The translations under genes and the position numbers were made by a program. Positions 11,437 through 22,500 of a stretch of 64,000 nucleotides of DNA are shown here, piece after piece (position 1 is the first letter of the stretch; every line of letters begins with the position of its first letter). This DNA comes from Branchipolynoe longqiensis (Eukaryota; Annelida; Polychaeta; Phyllodocida; Polynoidae): NCBI GenBank assembly GCA_030323885.1, contig CM059197.1:35209484-35273483 (forward strand), in the 5' to 3' direction. The notes beneath the pieces were generated by a model. That model was not told the DNA's origin, made no database searches, and was given only the letters and a program-made list of their open reading frames with translations.

Positions 11437-11688
11437 GGTCGTAATGCGAAGCATTTCGTTTGATGCGAGGGAGGGGAGAGCGACTCACCCCCCCCCCCCC
11501 CTCTACCCGGGCCTTCACCCAGCATTCGCGCCTCGCGCGACGCCCGCTGCTCACCCTCGCCCTCCCCCGGCCCTGAGCGACTCACGCCTCTCCTGCCACT
11601 GCTCACTTTCCCCCTTATAAGGCCGCCCGGCCGCCTCCCTCAGGCACTCAGCCTCCAGCCGCCTTCCAGCTCTCTGCCCTTTTCTTCT
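11437..11688 (+). repeat. Split repeat A2
   Basis: Second copy of A1, joined to B1 without spacer. Its right end diverges into a 46-bp C/A-rich spacer (11689-11734). Confidence 0.85.
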
Positions 11689-11734
11689 CCACCCACCCAC
11701 CCAACTTTCCCTCCTACCCTCCCCCCCCTCTGCG

Positions 11735-12036
11735 GCGGAGGGCTCCTCGGCCCCCCCTCTACCAACTCTGACACTGCTCCTTCTGAGCCCCTCCTCTATT
11801 TATCCTCTGCTCCTCATGAGCCCCTTACTGTATTGCTCCTCACGAGCCTGTTGCTCCTCATGAGCCCCTCTTATTGCTCTCAGCCTGTTACCTCCTCTGT
11901 TGCCCTGCTTGTACCGTTTACCTTACATTTTTCTCATTGTTTATGTTCTTCTCACTGTTCTCTGTATTTGCCCGAGGCGTCACAATAAACGCCTCAGCTT
12001 TCCCACATCCGCCTCTGTTCTTCCTTCTCGCGCATC
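11735..12036 (+). repeat. Split repeat B2, right end of the element
   Basis: Same sequence and length as B1, ending at CTTCTCGCGCATC. The flank then turns AT-rich at once. Confidence 0.85.
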
Positions 12037-12396
12037 AAGTGTGCATGTGTCCATCTATATAAATCTCTGTATATATCGTGGAGTGGGGGTGGGTAGTACT
12101 AGTAGTATTATGAGATATGATGTACATATATATATATATGTGTGCTAGATCCAAGGTTTAACCTGTTGCAAACATATCATGGGTGTGTTTTCAATTGTTC
12201 TATGTAGGACAACAACCTCCCTAAATAGACCACAGAACACAGCTGGCTACCTGCAGCCGACAGTTCTGTACAGTGACGTCACCCATGATCCATGACCATA
12301 CACGAAACGCTGCTGTAGCCACCAGGCGCTACCAGGGGCCGGGGGGCCGGGGGGGTGGGGGGGGGGGGAGGGGAAGAGAAGCATTCTGGATTATCG
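12037..12396. other. Gene-free stretch with a G tract
   Basis: A TA run near 12126-12140 and a G-rich tract at 12336-12372. No gene recognised. Confidence 0.5.
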
Positions 12397-12725
12397 AACG
12401 GTGGCCGAATCGGTAGAGCGCAGGCTCCCCGTGCGGAAGGTCAGGAGTTCGATTCCCAGTCATGTCAAACCAATGACTTACCAAAAAGTATACCTGTCGC
12501 TATCTAGCCTGGCGCTCAGCATTACTAGGATAGGGCAAGGACTGGTTAGATCAGTATCAGGATAATGTGACTGAATGGGGGTCATATCGGGTCATGGTGC
12601 CAGTGGCTTGACTCCCAGTGGGGAAGCACTATAAAGTGGCATGAGTTCACACTGTCACAAGTTAGTACCTGTCCTGATATGACCTTAAATGTTGCCAGGA
12701 CGTAAAATTCCAACAAACAAATAAA
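12397..12725 (+). mobile_element. SINE-A, full-length plus-strand copy
   Basis: A clean forward copy. Head at 12399-12470 with A box (TGGCCGAATCGGTAGAGCGC) and B box (AGTTCGATTCC), central body, and tail AACAAACAAATAAAG at about 12710-12725. Confidence 0.8.
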
Positions 12726-12811
12726 GCATTTGGGATTAAAGCAGATAAAAGCATATAATTTTCTCAAACTAAAAAAGAAGGACATAAATTTGATCAAACA
12801 TATCCACCTTA

Positions 12812-13006
12812 TACCCCAGTCACACTACTGTTTGCGACCCCCAAAAAAGGGGGTGGTCACAAAGGTAGCAAGAAGGTTGCAGCAACTGCACTCGCAATCT
12901 CTTTGCGACCAAAATAGTCATCCAGAGTTCGGCGACCAGTGCTTTGGTCGCAAGGAGGCGGGTTCTTTGGTCCAAAGTGGTCACAAGCCGTAGTGTGACT
13001 AGGGCT
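12812..13006. mobile_element. WA-MITE-2, full of GTCGCAA/GGTTGC words
   Basis: 195 bp with ends TACCCCAGTCACACTACTG and CGTAGTGTGACTAGGGCT, flanked by TTA at 12809-12811 and 13007-13009. The interior repeats GGTCGCAA and GTGGTCACAA in both orientations. Confidence 0.8.
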
Positions 13007-13022
13007 TTAAATTCTGGTGCAT

Positions 13023-13262
13023 TCATTAAAGCTGCATGGTCCGATAAAAGTATCGAATTTTCTAAATTAAAACACTGACCTAGATTAGATCCGACATATT
13101 TAACTTAGATACTGGCACACTCTTTATTAATTGTGTCAATTTAATAGAATCGGATACTGCTTAAGACTATGGTGTTAGAATTTAGACATGCTTGCCAAAA
13201 TTAATTTGGCAGATTTTCACTTTAAATATCTCCAAAGTTTTTTGTTGTTGTTTTTTTAAAAC
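13023..13262. repeat. PAL1 partial copy
   Basis: The left end GCTGCATGGTCCGATAAAAG and the inner block CTTGCCAAAATTAATTTGGC match the family. The distal arm is missing. Confidence 0.6.
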
Positions 13263-13314
13263 CATAAAACTAAAATAAAGTAGATATTAATAACAATCAA
13301 TCTAAAGTATTGTC

Positions 13315-13562
13315 ATGGGGGATGGGTGATGGAATTGGAAATCTTGCGCCTAGAGCAGGACTCGAACCCACATCTCTTTGCATTCCGGGCCAGCGTGCTA
13401 ACCATTACACCACGTAGGCTCCCGATGTCACCACACTACCTACGCCTACCTGTCCCCCGTCCTGATATGACCTTAGATGTTGCTAGGACGTAAAACAACA
13501 ACAAACAAACCTACCCGTCTATGCGGTTCCTTGCCTGAGAGGTCAGTGCAGACTACTACACT
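13315..13562 (-). mobile_element. SINE-B interrupted by a SINE-A tail
   Basis: Minus-strand SINE-B head with B box at about 13357-13370 and leader continuing to 13562. A plus-strand SINE-A 3' end with ACAACAACAAACAAAC tail is embedded at about 13456-13512, so a SINE-A inserted into SINE-B or its tail was copied in. Confidence 0.65.
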
Positions 13563-13576
13563 ATTTATCTCAGAAT

Positions 13577-13860
13577 ATGACAGGAATTTAGAACCATCGG
13601 ATTATACAACTTTAAACATTTATTGTTGAATAGAAGGAGTACTAAGTCAACTTAATAGAACCTGTCACTGCTTAAAGTTGCACAGTCCGATGGCTCTTGA
13701 ATTTTTGCCTTATTTTTGTTAGATAAATATACCAGGTGGACCATTATAACCTAATATTCATTATTCCAGAATCATTTTGATGAGAAATGGCTAATTCTGG
13801 AGCAATATAAGTTAAAAGAATCCTAAATAATTTTGGCAAGCTTGCCAAAACTCTTGTTGT
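13577..13860. repeat. PAL1 rearranged copy
   Basis: Two PAL1 arm segments (AACCATCGGATTATACAACT and AGTTGCACAGTCCGATGGCT) lie closer together than in the reference. The distal block TTTTGGCAAGCTTGCCAAAA is present at about 13831. Confidence 0.6.
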
Positions 13861-14282
13861 TGTGGCCCAGATTCACATCTCGCGATGACCACGTGATGTG
13901 GACTGACCTAAATATAGTATAGCCTGGTTACCTAACATTTTCAACTGATGGCGCCGTTGCACCGTCATTTGTTTGTTGGCATTCTCGATGTCGGTGTGAC
14001 GTCAGAGTCACGTACTGCAGCTATTGGCGCTTGCCTGCTCTTTTCAATTTTAACATTACTTTGATTAAGTCAGGCTTCTAATTAAGAGAATTTGATCTTA
14101 GCAGTGAGTAGTCACTCTCCAAAACAACAGAATTTGATCTGAAGCAGTGGAATATTCATTGAAATTGTGCTTTTTGATGGTCGTTTTTGTTATATTAATG
14201 TTTGCTTGCGCGTGTTTACCTAGGTGAGAGTGACTGCTGCTCGCCTGCTCATTTTCTTCAACTTTAGCACCCGCATTCAAGC

Positions 14283-14367
14283 AATCAATATGATCAAAGC
14301 TATAATAGGTCTGGGAAATGTTAGCCGCTCTTAATTAACAGAAATTGAAACAGTTCTTCAGATACCT
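14283..14367 (-). mobile_element. Solo 3' end of the LINE-1 family found at 49510
   Basis: About 85 bp match 49527-49595 closely (GCTATAATAGG, then TTAGCCGCTCTTAATTAA and ACAGTTCTTCAGAT). This is an extreme 5' truncation of the same CR1-type LINE. The surrounding 13861-14440 has no other recognised feature. Confidence 0.6.
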
Positions 14368-14844
14368 TTTGTTGGTCGTCTTTGTTTTATGAATGTTTGC
14401 TTGTGGCTTGTAGTCAATTCCATAGATAGAATTAATCAAATTGGGTACACATTGATTATTATTGATGTATTTGTGCATCTATAATATACCAAATAGAATT
14501 TGTTTAAAGTATTGTCGTGGGGGTTGGCCATAATGGATACGAAACTAAAGCTAGTGATCTCTACTTTACTGTGAAAGTAGTTATTTTTAGCTCTGATGCA
14601 CTCACTCACAGCAGACAACGTTCAAAGAGGGGTAGTGTGCTTAGAGCAAGTGTCCTATTTTTCCCAATGGACAGTCAACATCAGCAACCAGTGCTATGTT
14701 TGGAGTACCTAATATTACATGTGCAATACACGCTTACTCAAAGTCAAAGCCGAAGCCAAAGCTCGCTTAAACCAATGATCGGTTCATCCAAACAAATTTC
14801 TAGGGTCCATTCAAGTTTGGTTTTACGGGGTTATACTGTATTAG

Positions 14845-15085
14845 CACTGTCACAGTGTCAGGGAATCGCAGAAAAATGCCAGAAGTCAGGGTTCAACTAT
14901 CCTTGTTGTGACTATGGCATGGCCCATGGTCTTTCTTGTTTGGGTTTTATGTTTTAGAAACATCTAAGCTCATATAAGAACGGGATTCAGACCCACCAAT
15001 TACATGATTCCGTGGCATTTTGTGAGCTTTCATCAGTCACTATTCAATGAATATAAAAAAATCGCAGATCTTTCATCGCTGAACT
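14845..15085. repeat. hAT-like MITE fragment
   Basis: Matches the interior and right end of the element at 24571-24885 (CATATAAGAACGGGATTC and GCAGATCTTTCATCGCTG). The left end is not recognisable. Nothing else is recognised from 14440 to 14845. Confidence 0.5.
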
Positions 15086-15330
15086 CAATGGCTAACTTTT
15101 GAGATATTTGAAGTGGCAATAAGCCTAATTAATTTTGGCGTGCACACCACAATGCTGGACGCCATAGATTTCAGTAGTGACATGTTCTATTAAATACCCT
15201 TTTTTTTTTGTATGTGTGGCAATAAATGCTTAATAAGTGCAAGAGCACTTACGTTAAATAAATAGGATCAAATCTAGGTTGTTTTGGTTTCGAAAAGTTT
15301 ATGTTTTCATCGAACTATGCAGCTTTAACT
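15086..15330. repeat. PAL1 partial copy
   Basis: Matches the right two thirds of the reference, ending in TTCATCGAACTATGCAGCTTT. Confidence 0.6.
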
Positions 15331-15435
15331 GTGGCTTTGTCTCAGTCAATATCTATTCCAGATCACTCCACATACACTGATAGTCATTTAATCTATACCT
15401 CAAGAAGAAGTTAGGTTCATGGGGGGTTATTTTTA

Positions 15436-15490
15436 AAAGAAGAAGAAGAAGAAGAAGGAGAAGAAGAAGAAGAAGAGAAGAAAAAGAGAT
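15436..15490. repeat. GAA microsatellite
   Basis: A purine tract of (GAA)n with minor interruptions. It could form triplex DNA but has no gene context. Confidence 0.85.
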
Positions 15491-15974
15491 ATTTAGTGAC
15501 TTGTACAAGTTTATGAAAGTCTAAGTTTGGTTATCTCCAATTTAAACATCAATATTTACATTGAGTTGAGGGCCTGCACTTACCAATCAAACAAGTGGTC
15601 TTAACATGAAAACTCAAAGCACTTATACTGTTATAGATCATTAGTCCAGCTCACTGATTCATGGAATAATTATGCGGCTTTTCTTCAAGAGCCATAATGA
15701 GGAGAACGCTTGATGAATGTTACCAAAGTCATCAACAATGCTCCAGTGATGATGTCAAGCAGGCAGGCGACCGGTAAACACAACACCATTTTTTATGGCT
15801 CAAAACCCATGGTTTCTGAACGCGTGACTTGGCCTTAATTGGCTTACAAATGGAATTCCCAGATTAAAGCTGCATAATCCGATGAAAGCATAAAATCTTT
15901 TAAACCAAACACTTCTGATCTGATCCTGCATATCCTGGTGCACTCATTTTGTTTTGTTGTACATTAGTTGGTTA

Positions 15975-16165
15975 AGCATGGGAAATCTCAATCACAGACA
16001 ATTGTTCTTCCTCTTTCCGCTGCTCCTTACGCTATCCTAGTAATGCCAAGCGCCAGGTTAGGTAGCGACAAGCATAAACTATTAAGTCATTAATTTGACT
16101 TGACAAGGGTTCAAATCCCACAACATAGCAAAACAGGAGGTGGACGCTCAACTCATTCGGCCATA
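15975..16165 (-). mobile_element. SINE-A2 (alternative 3' tail)
   Basis: The head and first half match SINE-A. The 3' part is instead the tail GGAAGA...TTGTCTGTGATTGAGATTTCCC, shared with copies at 18195, 29826 and 46539. A PAL1 fragment follows at 16196-16365. Confidence 0.65.
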
Positions 16166-16602
16166 AGTTAATTTTATTTAACAAAAATTAAAAACATGTC
16201 GCTGCTATGTCTGATCATGGTGTGCAGCATTTCTGTGTGCACATCGAAATTAAATTTGCATGCTTTAATTTAAGCTTAAATATCTCGGTTATTAATCCAT
16301 TAAAATAAGTTACTATAAACTAAAGTAAAAATATATTATAACGATCAACCTAACATATTTATTGAGTTGAGGGCCTGCACTTTCCTTGAAAAATTAAAAG
16401 AGGAAGATTCTTACCAAGAAAATCCAAAAAAAATAACATAGATCACTAACCACAAACCATAATCTTTAGAAACATAGACCGATAATTGGCGAGCATTGAA
16501 AACAAGCTTGATCATCCGAGCTTAGATGCTATGGACAGCATAAACATCCCATCAACAAACAAACAAAATCTAAAAGGAAACATGTTTGCGCGCACGCGTG
16601 CA

Positions 16603-16738
16603 TGTCAGTGAGTGAGTGAGTGTGAGTGAGTGTGAGTGTGAGTGAGTGTGAGTGTGAGTGTGAGAGTGAGAGTGAGTGTGAGTGTGAGTGTGAGTGTGAG
16701 TGAGAGTGAGAGTGTGAGTGTGAGTGTGAGTGTGAGTG

Positions 16739-16774
<36 letters not shown>

Positions 16775-16813
16775 TGTGTGTGTGCGTGCGTGTGTGTGTG
16801 TGTGTGTGTGTGT
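16603..16813. repeat. Compound GAGTGT / GCGT / GT microsatellite
   Basis: Same block order as 5369-5608. Long reading frames on both strands are repeat artefacts. Confidence 0.9.
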
Positions 16814-17590
16814 ATTTCTTCACCGCTTCTTAAAATTTACACTTTCCACTGACATTTAGTCCATGCCTCAATAATCCGCATTTAGTCCTCCCAGGTCTGT
16901 ATTAGAAAGATCCTGCATTTCCTATTTCCCCACAATTTTCTGTAAGTTCACATGCACTTGTTTACTTTAAATAATTATGGTTTAATTTGCTCAGCGATCC
17001 GGTAGTAAGACGTGCCCATCGCCAGACCTGGAGCAACCTTTTCTTAACCTTTCTCATTCTTTCATGAAGATCACGTGTGGGTTTTTATTTATTGTCTTTT
17101 TCTTCCTCTGCTGCGGAGATAAATTCCATATGCGCGTGAAATCGCAAAATAAATATGAATCATTCGTGAAATGTGCTCACACGGCAGAATAATTTTAATT
17201 CAAAACAATTCGACAAAATTTATGTTGGTACATAGAGTTCACTAGTCATAATGATATGATTACGATAACCTGAACGAATTATCAAGCTTAAAGGCAAACA
17301 CAGCTATCTGAGATGTACGAGCCAGTGCTATCCAGGCACGAAGATAATAGATCTGTGACTACATTATTTACATTCCAACTGTTTTCTTTTTTCTTTTTTT
17401 TAAAATAATTGTTGTTTTGGGGATGTTTTTTTAATTTTTATTTCCATTGAAAGTAGTTTCCATATGATGGATGGAAAAGTTATTGATTCTTCTTTCGAGG
17501 TAGGAACGGGTTCAATTAAATGGCTTTATTAGTAGTGTTCGGTCGGGGGGGGTCCATACAATTACAAATATGGGGGGGGGGGGGGGGGGG
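16814..17590. other. Gene-free AT-rich stretch
   Basis: No gene or terminal repeat recognised. It ends in a 20-base G tract (about 17571-17591). Confidence 0.5.
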
Positions 17591-17593
17591 GCG

Positions 17594-17735
17594 CTTATAG
17601 TTGGACTGAACCCCACGCTTCTGCCATTCCCGGGCTGGTGTCCTAATCATTGGACTATCTCGGCTCCTTGATGTAATCACCCTACCTAGCCGTGTTTGGT
17701 GCATTTTACCTGAGGTAAATGTACATCACTACACT
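17594..17735 (-). mobile_element. SINE-C, tRNA-like element
   Basis: On the minus strand, a leader precedes a tRNA-like part (GGAGCCGAGATAGTCCAATG) with a degenerate B box. Related to 25560-25640. It resembles SINE-B in layout but differs in sequence. A PAL1 left-half fragment follows at about 17802-17910. Confidence 0.5.
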
Positions 17736-18194
17736 AGTAACATCCTAACAACCAAGGTTTAATCCGATTAAAAAAGTGCCTGTTATTCAACCCTTAAAGT
17801 TGCATAGTCCGATAAAAGCATCAAATTTTCGAAAACAAAATGCTGATCTAGACTTGAACCTACATATTCAACTTAGACACTGGTGCACTTATCAAGTATA
17901 TGTTTGTAAAATATTCCGATATACGGCAGGGGGGTGCTATTATGTGAGGTGTTATTCGTATACCAGCCAAGTGAGCTTGTATGTATATGTATATATATGC
18001 ATTGGTTGGGTTGTAACTGAGTTAATGTGGATGACATAGTGAGTGCTGCCAGTTTGAGTGCAGTGGCACTCAGGACCTGGCCCTTCTGCCTCAGAATGGG
18101 TCAACACAATCAGGCTGTGAGGAGCAGCTAGAGCAATGTTGGTGGTGCCCAGGCACACCCTATACGGAGGGACAGGTTAGCCGAATGAGGACCA

Positions 18195-18395
18195 GGTGGA
18201 ATGGCCAAATCGAGTAGAGTGCGCGCTTTTGTGGGACAATATCCCGCTAGAGTCAAATTGACGACTTAAAAATATATACCTGTCACCACCTAGACGGGTG
18301 CTCAACATTACTAGGGTATGGTAAGAAGTAGTGGAATGAGGAACAATTATTGTTTGTGATTGAAATTTTCCCCTGCTTAATCAACGAAAATGTAG
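18195..18395 (+). mobile_element. SINE-A2 copy, decayed
   Basis: Head GAATGGCCAAATCGAGTAGA, body, and the alternative tail ending GAAATTTTCCCCTGCTTAA. Confidence 0.6.
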
Positions 18396-18579
18396 TGAGG
18401 TGCATCAGGGAGCACAGCCATAGATACGAGGACGCTAGCTACAGAATTTCCTTTTATGTCAACTAATCATCTAAACATGACGTTTCCATGGTTATCTGGA
18501 CTGGCCCTGAGGATCACCGTCTCTTTAAAACTTACCGCCTTTATGGTGTGCTCATCTGGGAATGTCGATTCATACAAGT

Positions 18580-18903
18580 TTGTTTGGGCTTTACATTCTA
18601 GCAACAGCTAAGGTCATATCATGACAGGTACCGACTTGTGACAGTGCGCACTCATGGCGACTTTATAGTGCTGCCCCACTGGAAGTTGCAAGACCAGGCC
18701 ACCAGCACCATGATATCATATCCCACTCAGTCACATTATCCTGATACAGAGCTGACCAGTCCTTGCCCTCTCATAGTAATGCCAAGTGCCAGGCTAGGAA
18801 GCGACAAGTCTCAATTTTGTAAGTCATTGGTTTGACTCAACCGGGATTCAAATTCCTGACCTCCGCACGGGAAACTTGCTACTGATTCTGCCAACACGTC
18901 TGG
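18580..18903 (-). mobile_element. SINE-A, near full-length
   Basis: All family blocks are present, and the head ends at about 18903. The B box is mutated (GGATTCAAATTCC). Confidence 0.75.
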
Positions 18904-18974
18904 TGGATTCATACACAGACAGCGTTCTCATTTAATAGGCCTCAGATGAGGCAAGTGACCAAACCATGAATACA

Positions 18975-19425
18975 GAAATGTCAACCCGGTGTGGCGGTTT
19001 CTGCGCATGCGCGGATTTCGCATCAACTCGGATCACCCGAGACACTTATTGGCGCATGCGCACATCCTACAAACTCGGGTCGAATAATCGAATACGCTTC
19101 TCCGCGCTCGGGTGGACAATTTTTTTTTTTTTTTTAATAACCGATAAAAAATACAGCAAAATAGGATTTAAAGTATTTTATGATGGCCTAGTTTACCTAT
19201 ATTTCCATTTAATTAATCTAAGTTATTCTTTTTTTGCACACGGCACGTGTATTTGTCGACTCCACTCGCCGTGTTCTATTTGAAATTCTGATGACTGGGA
19301 TGACCCGAGTCGCCCGGGTAGTGTTAATCGATTACGGCCATGTTTATTAGATTCTGACGCATGCGCAGAAGCGAGGTACACGTCTGAGCACGGGAACACG
19401 CTGAAACCGCCACACCGGCCCGACA
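18975..19425. mobile_element. Foldback element FB-2
   Basis: Ends CCCGGTGTGGCGGTTTC and GAAACCGCCACACCGG are inverted copies. GCGCATGCGC and ACTCGGGT-type words recur inside, as in FB-1 and 38880-39330. Confidence 0.7.
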
Positions 19426-19672
19426 CTAACTTATTAATATATTATTATAAATAACTTACTTTTACTTCATTTATCGCCCAGTTCAATGACGAGTCTACCT
19501 GGAATGCACACACCTGACCTTGAGCACTGAGGTCAATGTGTTACCTGCGGCCCATATTCAGTCCACGACCCTAACTAAGGCAGTGTGTACATTCTACGGT
19601 TGGATTCAGAAATCACATCACAGGGATCACTGGCTCTCTTTTGACAAAGAATCTTAGCTTGATAGAGAGTGG

Positions 19673-20028
19673 CTTAAAGTTGCATAGTCCGATGGTTTTG
19701 AATTTTTGTATTTTTTCTGAGATAAATATATCATATCGATCACTAGTATCTACTTTATATTAGTTCAAAGTTACTTTTATTTTAAATGGTAACCTTTTGA
19801 GATATCTTGAGTGCAAACATGGATAATTAGTTTTCGCAAGCTTGCCAAAACTCTGACACCATAGACTTCTGCAGTAACAGGTTCTGTTAAATTGACTCAG
19901 TTTTGCATTCTACGCAGAAACAAATGCTTAATAAGTTCATCAGTATCTAAGTTAGATATGTAAAATCAAATCTAGATCATTGGTTTGGTTTTGAAAATTT
20001 GATATTTCATCGGACTATGCAGCTTTAA
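19673..20028. repeat. PAL1 reference copy, 356 bp
   Basis: Inverted ends (TTAAAGTTGCATAGTCCGATG and ATCGGACTATGCAGCTTTAA) enclose an AT-rich interior with a second inner palindrome (GCAAGCTTGCCAAAA). No coding capacity. Copies elsewhere keep the ends best. TTA/TAA at the borders hints at a Harbinger-like MITE, but the ends themselves contain TTTAA, so the target duplication is uncertain. Confidence 0.7.
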
Positions 20029-20146
20029 GTAAAGTGGTAATAATTTAACTCTTTATTTTAAGAAGCAAAATTTAATTTTATCTGGAGTTAATTCAAAACA
20101 TATAATGATCATTTTGAATGAAATTGTGCAATCTCCAACACAGTAA

Positions 20147-20405
20147 TACCCCAATCGCACTATGCTTGCAACCACCAAAAAAAACAGGTTGTCGCAAAAT
20201 GGTCACAACTGTTTCCAAGTGGTCCTAAGTGGTTGCCGACCTCCTTGTGACCAAAATGGTCACAAGGAGGTTGCAGCTGCTACACCAAAAACCTCCTTGC
20301 AACCATAATGGTCGCCGCCGACCTTTTTCATAGGTTGGCAACCAGTCAGCGAACAGTGGGCTTTTTGGTCACAAAATGGTTGCAAACCCTAGTGTGACTT
20401 GGGCT
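20147..20405. mobile_element. WA-MITE-3, full of GGTTGC/GGTCAC words
   Basis: 259 bp with ends TACCCCAATCGCACTATGC and CTAGTGTGACTTGGGCT, flanked by TAA at 20144-20146 and 20406-20408. Many copies of GTCACAA and TTGCAACC fill the interior. Probably a diverged relative of WA-MITE-2. Confidence 0.8.
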
Positions 20406-20637
20406 TAAACAAACAAACAAACAAAATGGGATTTAGCTGGCATCGGGATAATGACTGATTGATTGGTGGTTGCTTTATGCCGTGTCGGCAGCATAGGCCA
20501 TATTCACGACGAGAAATGTTTGTTTTTTGTTCAAACCATCGCTTTTACATGTAAAAGCAGACAATCAATTATGTGCCGGGATAATGATGTTGTAATAATC
20601 ATTTTAATATAATTGAGTTATCTCCAACCCAGTATAC

Positions 20638-20945
20638 CGGGCACGGTGGCCTAATCGGTAGAGGGCGGGCCTCGCGTCGGAAGGTCGGGAGTTCGGTTCC
20701 CCGTCGAGTCAAACCAATGATTTTAAAATTGATACTTGTCACTTCCTAGCCTGGCACTCAGCATTGATAGGGCAAGGACTAGTTAGCTCATATTGTGCCT
20801 GAGTGGGATATCGGGTGATGGTGCTGGCGGCATGATTTCCCAGTGGAGCAGCACTATAAAGTTGCCATGAGTGCGCAGTCATAAGTCGGTACCCATCCTG
20901 ATATGATCTTAGATGTTGCAAGGACATAAAACAACAACAACCAAC
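20638..20945 (+). mobile_element. SINE-A, full-length plus-strand copy
   Basis: Head with A box (TGGCCTAATCGGTAGAGGGC) and B box (AGTTCGGTTCC), body, and ACAACAACAACC tail. Confidence 0.8.
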
Positions 20946-21195
20946 CCAGTAAGCTATTATCGAAATAGTGACATTTGTTCTGGCATCCCAAAGTTCTGGC
21001 ACACCTCTTTGTGAAGTTTAATGTGCTTCGTTTGGAAGTCAAATAAATACAACCGTCTGGTCCATGAATGACGTGACTGACGTCATGGACAAGAAGAAAA
21101 TTGGGTCATTCTAGATTAGGGAATATTGGACGCCAACTACATGTGCCGCAATGTAATAGGCACGGCTAGTATAAAAATAACGTATTCATGATATT

Positions 21196-21497
21196 TTGTT
21201 TGTTTCCTGCAGTTTTACGTCCTGGCAACATCTAAGGTCATACCCGGATGGGTACCGAGTTGTGACAGTGTGCACTCATAAAAGACCAAACCGCCGGCAT
21301 CATGACACAATTTTCCACTCAGTCACATTATCCTGATATTGAGCTAACCAGTCCTTGCCCTATCTTAGTAATACCAAGAGCCAGCCTAGGTAGCGACAAG
21401 TAATTTTGTACGTCATTGGTTTGACTCGACCGGTAATCGAATTCCCGACCTTCCGCACGGGAAGTCTGCGCTCTACCGATTTGGCCACCGCATCCAG
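21196..21497 (-). mobile_element. SINE-A, near full-length
   Basis: Tail TTTGTTTG at 21198, body, and head ending in CCACCGCATCCAG at 21497. Confidence 0.75.
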
Positions 21498-21644
21498 TTA
21501 CTTATTCAAGATATTCCCGACAGTGAGTATTCAGGGCGTGTGAGTGTGTGCAGGGCGGGGTCAGGTGGGCAAAACACCAGCAAAACACGACAGGCACTCC
21601 TACGGTGAACTAGAAAGAAAGGCCATCAGAATATCACGGATCTC

Positions 21645-21830
21645 ATAGCATAGTCCGATGGCTTTTGAGTTTTTGGAATATTTTTTGTAAATAAATATAT
21701 CAGATCGACCTTAAAATCGCTTCTTTATTACTCTAGGGTAACTTTCAGGACAAATGGTTAGCTTGGGAGCTATTTGAAATGAAAGCATTCCAAATAATGT
21801 TGTCAAGCATGCTAAAACCCCTGTAGTTGG
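21645..21830. repeat. PAL1 left half
   Basis: Matches the left arm and centre of the reference (ATAGTCCGATGGCTTTTGA, then TTGTCAAGCATGCTAAAA). The right arm is missing. Confidence 0.55.
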
Positions 21831-21888
21831 GACCCAGATTACCATCTCGTGACGGTCACGTGATAGGCTGACCTAGTAATATAGGTAG

Positions 21889-22207
21889 CCAGGGCCGCGT
21901 TCACGGTCCGTCTCGGAGGCGCAGCGGAGACATCTCGGCGATGCTTTTTGGCTTATTTGCGTTCAGGGTCCATCTCGGCAACACCTCCCTTTTCATAGTA
22001 GAGACAAAAAGCGTCTTGAAAATGGCCGCTGTACCCAGTCGTTTCAGCCAATCACAGCGCAGCTTTTCCATTGCAAATGGCCACCGCCTATGGGGGTGGC
22101 CATTTTAGAGACAACAAACTGCTTTTGCTGTTCAGACCAGCGTGACATTACTGGCATCTCCGAGGCGCCTCCGAGACGGACCCTGAACGCGGCCCCGGTC
22201 CCCTACA
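21889..22207. mobile_element. MITE-D copy
   Basis: Terminal inverted repeats of about 30 bp (GGGCCGCGTTCACGGTCCG and CGGACCCTGAACGCGGCCC), with GTCTCGGAGGCGC words next to them. The core GCCAATCACAGCGCAGC and the near-palindrome around GCAAATGGCC are shared with 30345-30631, 39607-39728 and 47571-47885. Superfamily not determined. Confidence 0.75.
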
Positions 22208-22500
22208 CTTTTTCCAACGATGGTGCCACAATAGTATCAACTTGTGTAAATATCAACTTTTACCTCGGTGTTTACTTACCCCCCAACAACAAAAAGTATT
22301 GTTCCATATTCATGAATATTGCAAAATGTTATACCTTGTTTAGAACACTCTAAATGGGGACTTTTCATGAGCAATTTCTCTCGCTATAGACTTGGTGGCA
22401 CCACCCGTTCCCGGTCCAAGTCGGCCATCGTGGTTGGATAGAAGGGTGTAGGTATATTGGTGGAGTAGGTGGGGGGGGGGGGGGGGAGTGGTGTAGGTGT

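Larger units (their letters stand above)
9290..12036 (+). mobile_element. Ngaro/PAT-like gag-only retroelement with split direct repeats
   Basis: A 2747-bp, strongly GC-rich island in AT-rich surroundings. Its order is A1 (9290-9537), a gag-like coding region, B1 (11135-11436), A2 (11437-11688), a 46-bp spacer and B2 (11735-12036). A1/A2 and B1/B2 are near-identical direct repeats. This A1-B1A2B2 layout is the split direct repeat structure established for PAT and Ngaro elements, which integrate by tyrosine recombinase and make no target duplication. None is seen here. No reverse transcriptase, RNase H or recombinase is encoded, so the element would be non-autonomous. An alternative is two tandem copies of one retroelement, the second internally deleted. 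Against that, the spacer matches nothing I could find in the first copy's interior. Confidence 0.6.

Noticed and set aside
9290..12036. Classical LTR retrotransposon with long terminal repeats
   Set aside because: The repeats are not terminal pairs. A lies at the left and third positions, B at the second and last. No primer site, polypurine tract or target duplication fits.
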